From: Gammaproteobacteria bacterium HGW-Gammaproteobacteria-13
GTDB taxonomy: Bacteria > Pseudomonadota > Gammaproteobacteria > Pseudomonadales > Pseudomonadaceae
Assembly: GCA_002840155.1 (NCBI GenBank)
Contig: PGZH01000006.1
Coordinates: forward strand, 186,001-250,000
DNA length: 64,000 bases
Direction: 5' to 3'
A program made the translations under genes and the position numbers. Positions 60,774 to 64,000 of this stretch are shown piece after piece. The first letter of the stretch is position 1. Every line of letters starts with the position of its first letter. The notes below the pieces were generated by a model. It saw only the letters and a list, made by a program, of their open reading frames with translations. It did no database searches and was not told the origin of the DNA.

Positions 60774-62015
60774 CTAATTCAATGGCCCCGCGTTATACAG
60801 CGCACTCCACGCACACTGGTAACGCTGCGTGTTTAAGTTGTAGAAATTGAAGCGATTGCATTGATCATCGTAATTATAGGAACCCACTGAAATACGCAAC
60901 GCCCCTAAATTCACACCTTGCAACGAAACATAGCGGCCATTGTATAAAAGTGAAAAATGCAAGTGCGGCCCCGTTGAACTGCCACCTTCGCAAAGTGCGG
61001 TATTGCGGTTACTGGCATAGCTCCCTAACTTGGTATTTACCGTGATGATTTCTCCATTGCTCACCCGAATATTATCCATATGGTAATAATTGGTCGCCCA
61101 GCCATTGGCATTGGTTACCCTTACCTGACAACGGGACAATACGCTGACACGACCACCATGCGCAGCAGCCACGCTATAAGTCGACGCGCCCCAACCCGGC
61201 CAGTCGTAGGACACGTCGATGGATGAGTACGGCGAACCCGACCCGGTGTGGGAATGTGCGCCGTTTGATTTCCAGGAATAGCCCTGATACCAGGGTAATT
61301 GCAGCATGTTGCTCGGCGGCAGAGCATTAGCCGCTAGCGCCATTTCTCGACTCGATTCAGCGTTGCGTAACTGTTCAGGAGGCGTACTAAACAGCTGGGC
61401 AAACTGTTGCGTAAAGGCCTGCAGCGACGGCGTTTTCTTGAGCACCACAGGCTCACTATTGGCGGCCTGCAGCACCCCTAACAGCGCTGCGCTGGCACCA
61501 TTCAAATCCCCTATATCCTTAACACCAGGATGAGCGTGTCGCCGTTGGTAGGCCTCAAAGCCGTAGAACCGTTGCGATAGCTGCTGCAAGACATCGCGCA
61601 ACTGCCCGGCAAAACCACTCGCCGTCGACAACTCCGCAAAAGGCGCCTGCAACTTCTCCTGGCTGGGAGCAGACATCAGCCCGCTTTTAAGCTCCATAAG
61701 CGCCAGCACAACTTTAGGGTTGATGCTGTAGTAACCGCTCCAGTGGGCTATCAGCTCCTGCTTGTCACGTAGCAGAGGCGCATGCACCGCAAGATAACCG
61801 GCAAGGTCAAACGCCTCGGCATCTCGCCCATACAGAAACAGCGCATTGCTAAAAAGCACATCGCCGCTGGCTGGCAGCAAGCGCTGTATCTCTTGCGCTG
61901 AATAATTAAATGCCGGTTGATGTATTTCACTGGCAATAGCGCCTGTATTTATTGCGCCCAAGCCCAAGCAGGAAAAAATTACAAAATTAGAAGCTATACA
62001 AGTGCGTCCCTTCAT
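60774..62015 (-). CDS. lasA: LasA-like staphylolytic M23 metalloprotease precursor
   Basis: This 413-residue secreted enzyme precursor has a signal peptide (FVIFSCLGLGAINTGAIA), a propeptide of about 210 residues and a C-terminal M23 domain starting near PPSNMLQLPWYQGYSW. Zinc ligands are His and Asp in GAHSHTGSGSPYSSIDVSYDW and His in STGPHLHFSLLYNG; disulfide Cys residues match LasA. LasA cuts glycine-rich peptide bonds in elastin and staphylococcal peptidoglycan. ATG 62015 (MKGRTCIASNF) is chosen since the extension upstream has no signal-like start. Codon usage and a weaker GC bias hint at transfer. Confidence 0.92.
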   Translation of the reverse strand: MKGRTCIASNFVIFSCLGLGAINTGAIASEIHQPAFNYSAQEIQRLLPASGDVLFSNALFLYGRDAEAFDLAGYLAVHAPLLRDKQELIAHWSGYYSINPKVVLALMELKSGLMSAPSQEKLQAPFAELSTASGFAGQLRDVLQQLSQRFYGFEAYQRRHAHPGVKDIGDLNGASAALLGVLQAANSEPVVLKKTPSLQAFTQQFAQLFSTPPEQLRNAESSREMALAANALPPSNMLQLPWYQGYSWKSNGAHSHTGSGSPYSSIDVSYDWPGWGASTYSVAAAHGGRVSVLSRCQVRVTNANGWATNYYHMDNIRVSNGEIITVNTKLGSYASNRNTALCEGGSSTGPHLHFSLLYNGRYVSLQGVNLGALRISVGSYNYDDQCNRFNFYNLNTQRYQCAWSALYNAGPLN

Positions 62016-62759
62016 CACCTTATCCCTCAATGGTAATAATCCAATGTTACTCCATAAAATCACCACACCCATGCATCAAACTACGCACGAGGCCCACATG
62101 AAATTTATGCAGCGCTCGTATTTATAAACGCAGCACAGGCACCGGGAGAGTAGACAACAGAAATTAACTAGCAAGAAATAAGACGAGGCATAACTAAAAC
62201 TATTTGCGCTAATAGTTAGGTTGAAATATTTGTAAAAAAAACGTGCCGCAACGTTTAGTAAATGCACCGCCGTGAATGGCAAAAGAAGATAGTGGCCGAT
62301 TTATTTGGCTTTGTAGCAATCGCGTATTGCGCGGCAGAAAGCCTCAGCTGAGGAGAAAAGCGAAGCAAGCCCGACGATGCATACCGATGCCTATTGGGTT
62401 TCGCATGGGACCGCTTGGCTGACAAAAGACGTGTAACGGCTATCAGTTCGAGACCTCGCGCACATCCTTGCAAGATGCCCTCACCGATACAAACCCAGTG
62501 CATCGCACAGCCCATCACAGCGTGAAACGGGAAAACCGTTACGCAACAGCTGGTAGATAGATTTCGCAACGAGAGGCTCAGAAATCCGCCAAAAATACGG
62601 CGACAAAACAATGACGAGCGGTAATTACCCAGCGATCAACACCTCGATACTCTCGGCCCAAGCACCCGACAGGTATCGCGACAAACGTCGCTAATGGAGC
62701 TGTATGTAATTGGAAATGCCAGGTGCCCCGACTGCCGTTCTGCCATCGGAGTAGCCACC
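62016..62759. other. 744-bp gap between lasA-like and PL7 genes
   Basis: No credible gene is seen here; open frames on the minus strand (such as 62255-62611) have no recognisable sequence. The left half is AT-rich and holds an inverted repeat AACTATT/AATAGTT with a 6-base loop (62198-62217) about 185 bases before lasA. I see no lux-box-like site. The right half, before the PL7 gene, has no clear promoter. It looks like an accessory-region junction. Confidence 0.5.
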
Positions 62760-63440
62760 ATGATCGACCTCACCACCTGGAACCTGACCATCCCTGTCGG
62801 CGTGCCTGCGACCACCATTGAGACACCCGCGCTGGCTGGCGGTTATCAGGATCACTACTTCCAGTCGAAAGACGGCACGATCAGCTTCTGGGCGCCGGTC
62901 AACGGCACGACCACGCCCAACTCCGAGTTCCCGCGTAGCGAAATGCGTGAAACCTTCGCCAATGGCACGTTGCGTAACTGGACCTACACCGCCGCCACCA
63001 ACATTCTCAGCGCCACAGCCAGGATCACCCAAGTGCCATCAACCGGCCTGGTCGCCTTCTCCCAGATACACACCAAACAGAGCTCGGCGCCACCCCTGAT
63101 GCTGGGCTACCAATATGTGCCGCAAACAGGCTACGGCAATGTGGTGATTGCCTTTCGCGGCAAACCCACCGATAGCGACTCACAAAAGATCGTACTTTCC
63201 AGCAAGATCAGGCTGAACCAGGACTTCAGCTACGAAGTGCACCTAGCCAAAAACGGCACACTGACCATCGGCATGATCGAGCCCGGTGGAGCGATCAAAC
63301 GCTGGCAGGGAAAGCTCAACACAGCATGGAAAAGCCACCAGCTGTATTTCAAAGCCGGCATCTACACCCTGGACAACAGCGGCTACGAAACCGAAGCAGG
63401 CGGTGCGACGTTCAAGCAATTGAAAATTGAACATCGATAA
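62760..63440 (+). CDS. Alginate lyase family 7 (PL7) protein
   Basis: This 226-residue beta-jelly-roll lyase matches the short Pseudomonas PL7 enzymes: IDLTTWNLTIPVG at the start, YPRSE-type motif FPRSEMRE (RxExR), SQIHTKQ (QIH) and YFKAGIY near the C-terminus, which together form the catalytic cleft. In PL7, QIH goes with guluronate-containing substrates. ATG 62760 is preceded by CGGAGTAGCC; a longer frame from 62694 has no family match. No signal peptide is seen, as in some Pseudomonas PL7 proteins, so export is unclear. Confidence 0.9.
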   Translation: MIDLTTWNLTIPVGVPATTIETPALAGGYQDHYFQSKDGTISFWAPVNGTTTPNSEFPRSEMRETFANGTLRNWTYTAATNILSATARITQVPSTGLVAFSQIHTKQSSAPPLMLGYQYVPQTGYGNVVIAFRGKPTDSDSQKIVLSSKIRLNQDFSYEVHLAKNGTLTIGMIEPGGAIKRWQGKLNTAWKSHQLYFKAGIYTLDNSGYETEAGGATFKQLKIEHR

Positions 63441-63458
63441 ATACAGCGCCCAACAAAA

Positions 63459-63488
63459 AGCCCCCGCAGGCTCTCGCCGGCAGGGGCA
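63459..63488. terminator. Terminator-like hairpin after the PL7 gene
   Basis: AAGCCCC and GGGGCATT flank an imperfect GC-rich stem (GCAGG/CCGGC region), 19 bases after the PL7 stop. It can terminate either strand and lies right beside the typA-like remnant. Confidence 0.6.
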
Positions 63489-63514
63489 TTAAAATTAGCA
63501 GAACCGGATCAGCT

Positions 63515-63583
63515 CTAGGCTTTCTTGGCGGCGCGGGTGCGATCGCCTTCGTCGAGGCTCTTCTTACGCAGGCGAATCAACTT
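63515..63583 (-). pseudogene. Remnant resembling the 3' end of typA (BipA GTPase)
   Basis: Read leftwards, the codons give KLIRLRKKSLDEGDRTRAAKKA and a TAG stop. This matches the conserved tail of TypA/BipA (IRLRKK, then acidic and basic residues). An in-frame TAG sits just before it (63584-63586), and no longer TypA sequence precedes it, so only about 22 codons remain. It seems to be a fragment left by rearrangement or recombination, next to a terminator. Confidence 0.5.
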
Positions 63584-63675
63584 CTAGAAATAGGGCACAA
63601 GCTCATCTACCGCCCAGCACTATCCCCTTAATGCTGGTGCTCGGAAAGTCACTTGGATGGGCGCTTACGCCCTAA

Positions 63676-64000
63676 TTAATCTTGCCGGGGAATCGTCTGC
63701 TCCTCATTGATGTCACGAAGCAGCTCGTCGAGCATGTCACGCTTGTTCTGATCGAAGGGCGCAGGCACATACCAGGCCAGCACACTCCATCCCTCTCGCC
63801 GATAATCGTAAGATTTGACCAGCACTCCGTCCTTGAGCACGGTGCCACGCAAATTCTGATCGTAGCTATAAGGCAGCGGCACTGTCAGTAACGTCATAGC
63901 ACCAAGCAGCACGATAGCGGTATTGGCTCGCTCGCCACGCGGCTCGCTGATCAAGAGGCTATAACCATTACGGCTAATCCCTTCATCCAACCAGGAAAAG
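63676..64000 (-). CDS. Unrecognised protein, C-terminal part (cut by window end)
   Basis: The frame is open leftwards from base 64000 to the stop at 63676, giving at least 108 residues; its start is outside the window. I do not recognise the family. It has one hydrophobic segment (TAIVLLGAMTLLTVPLPYSY), then a polar beta-rich region (LRGTVLKDGVLVKSYDYRREGWSVLAWYVPAP) and an acidic helical end (RDMLDELLRDINEE). This suggests a membrane-bound or lipoprotein-like protein. No neighbours on its upstream side are visible. Confidence 0.55.
   Translation of the reverse strand, partial: FSWLDEGISRNGYSLLISEPRGERANTAIVLLGAMTLLTVPLPYSYDQNLRGTVLKDGVLVKSYDYRREGWSVLAWYVPAPFDQNKRDMLDELLRDINEEQTIPRQD

Noticed and set aside
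62255..62611. 118-codon minus-strand frame upstream of the lasA-like gene
   Set aside because: No recognisable sequence, unusual composition, no ribosome site; treated as non-coding.

Overview
The window is a stretch of a GC-rich Pseudomonas chromosome. The gene order argS, ftsN-like, hslVU, phaC1ZC2D, phaFI, ubiEJB, hisIE, tatABC, rsmE is the conserved Pseudomonas arrangement. The protein sequences look like a non-aeruginosa species of the genus; this is inference from remembered family sequences, not from a search. No rRNA, tRNA, CRISPR array, intact prophage or complete insertion sequence was seen.

Region by region. (1) 1-3437: the 3' end of argS, an FtsN-like SPOR protein, the heat-shock protease HslVU behind a good sigma-32-type promoter, and a DUF971 protein. 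(2) 3438-11052: the medium-chain-length polyhydroxyalkanoate locus. Synthase PhaC1, depolymerase PhaZ, synthase PhaC2 and regulator PhaD run rightwards. The granule proteins PhaI and PhaF run leftwards towards a shared bidirectional terminator. PhaC1 lacks 17 residues that PhaC2 keeps, and a 139-bp MITE-like element sits just before phaC1. (3) 11261-17163: ubiquinone (ubiE, ubiJ, ubiB), histidine (hisI, hisE), twin-arginine translocation (tatABC) and rsmE. (4) 17346-21816: an HxlR regulator divergent from a short-chain dehydrogenase and a kappa-GST-like isomerase with two matched operator sites, then dtd, pip, a small lipoprotein and a membrane methyltransferase-like protein. (5) 21919-30395: an orphan lipid or polyketide-like cluster made of two convergent operons. 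It holds a hotdog dehydratase-like protein, an ABC exporter, an ACP, a ketosynthase and a chain-length-factor-like protein, facing a DarA-like condensing enzyme, a DarB-like KAS III, a small unknown protein and a BtrH-like acyltransferase. (6) 30403-39805: a lipocalin, a BamE-like lipoprotein, a DUF924 protein, fbp, a 7TM-GGDEF cyclase, and a DUF3999/DUF2339 membrane pair.

(7) 40111-56792: a YkgJ protein, then a complete but rearranged alginate operon behind a long AT-rich leader. The order is algD-algA-alg8-alg44-algK-algE-algI-algJ-algF-algX-algL-algG, whereas the usual order is D-8-44-K-E-G-X-L-I-J-F-A. The AlgG homologue has lost the catalytic DPHD motif and AlgK has no lipobox. Precursor supply, polymerisation, c-di-GMP sensing, O-acetylation and export all look intact, so I predict an acetylated, mannuronate-only or otherwise altered polymer. 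(8) 56861-60650: an AraC-type regulator, a PuuB-like FAD oxidase, a cupin and a PotF-like binding protein, probably for polyamine-like amines. (9) 60774-64000: a LasA-like M23 protease, a PL7 alginate lyase, a small gene remnant resembling the 3' end of typA, and the end of an unrecognised gene.

The most interesting points are the altered alginate system, the internal deletion in PhaC1, and the orphan DarAB/BtrH/ABC lipid cluster. Palindromic repeats of several families mark many gene junctions.
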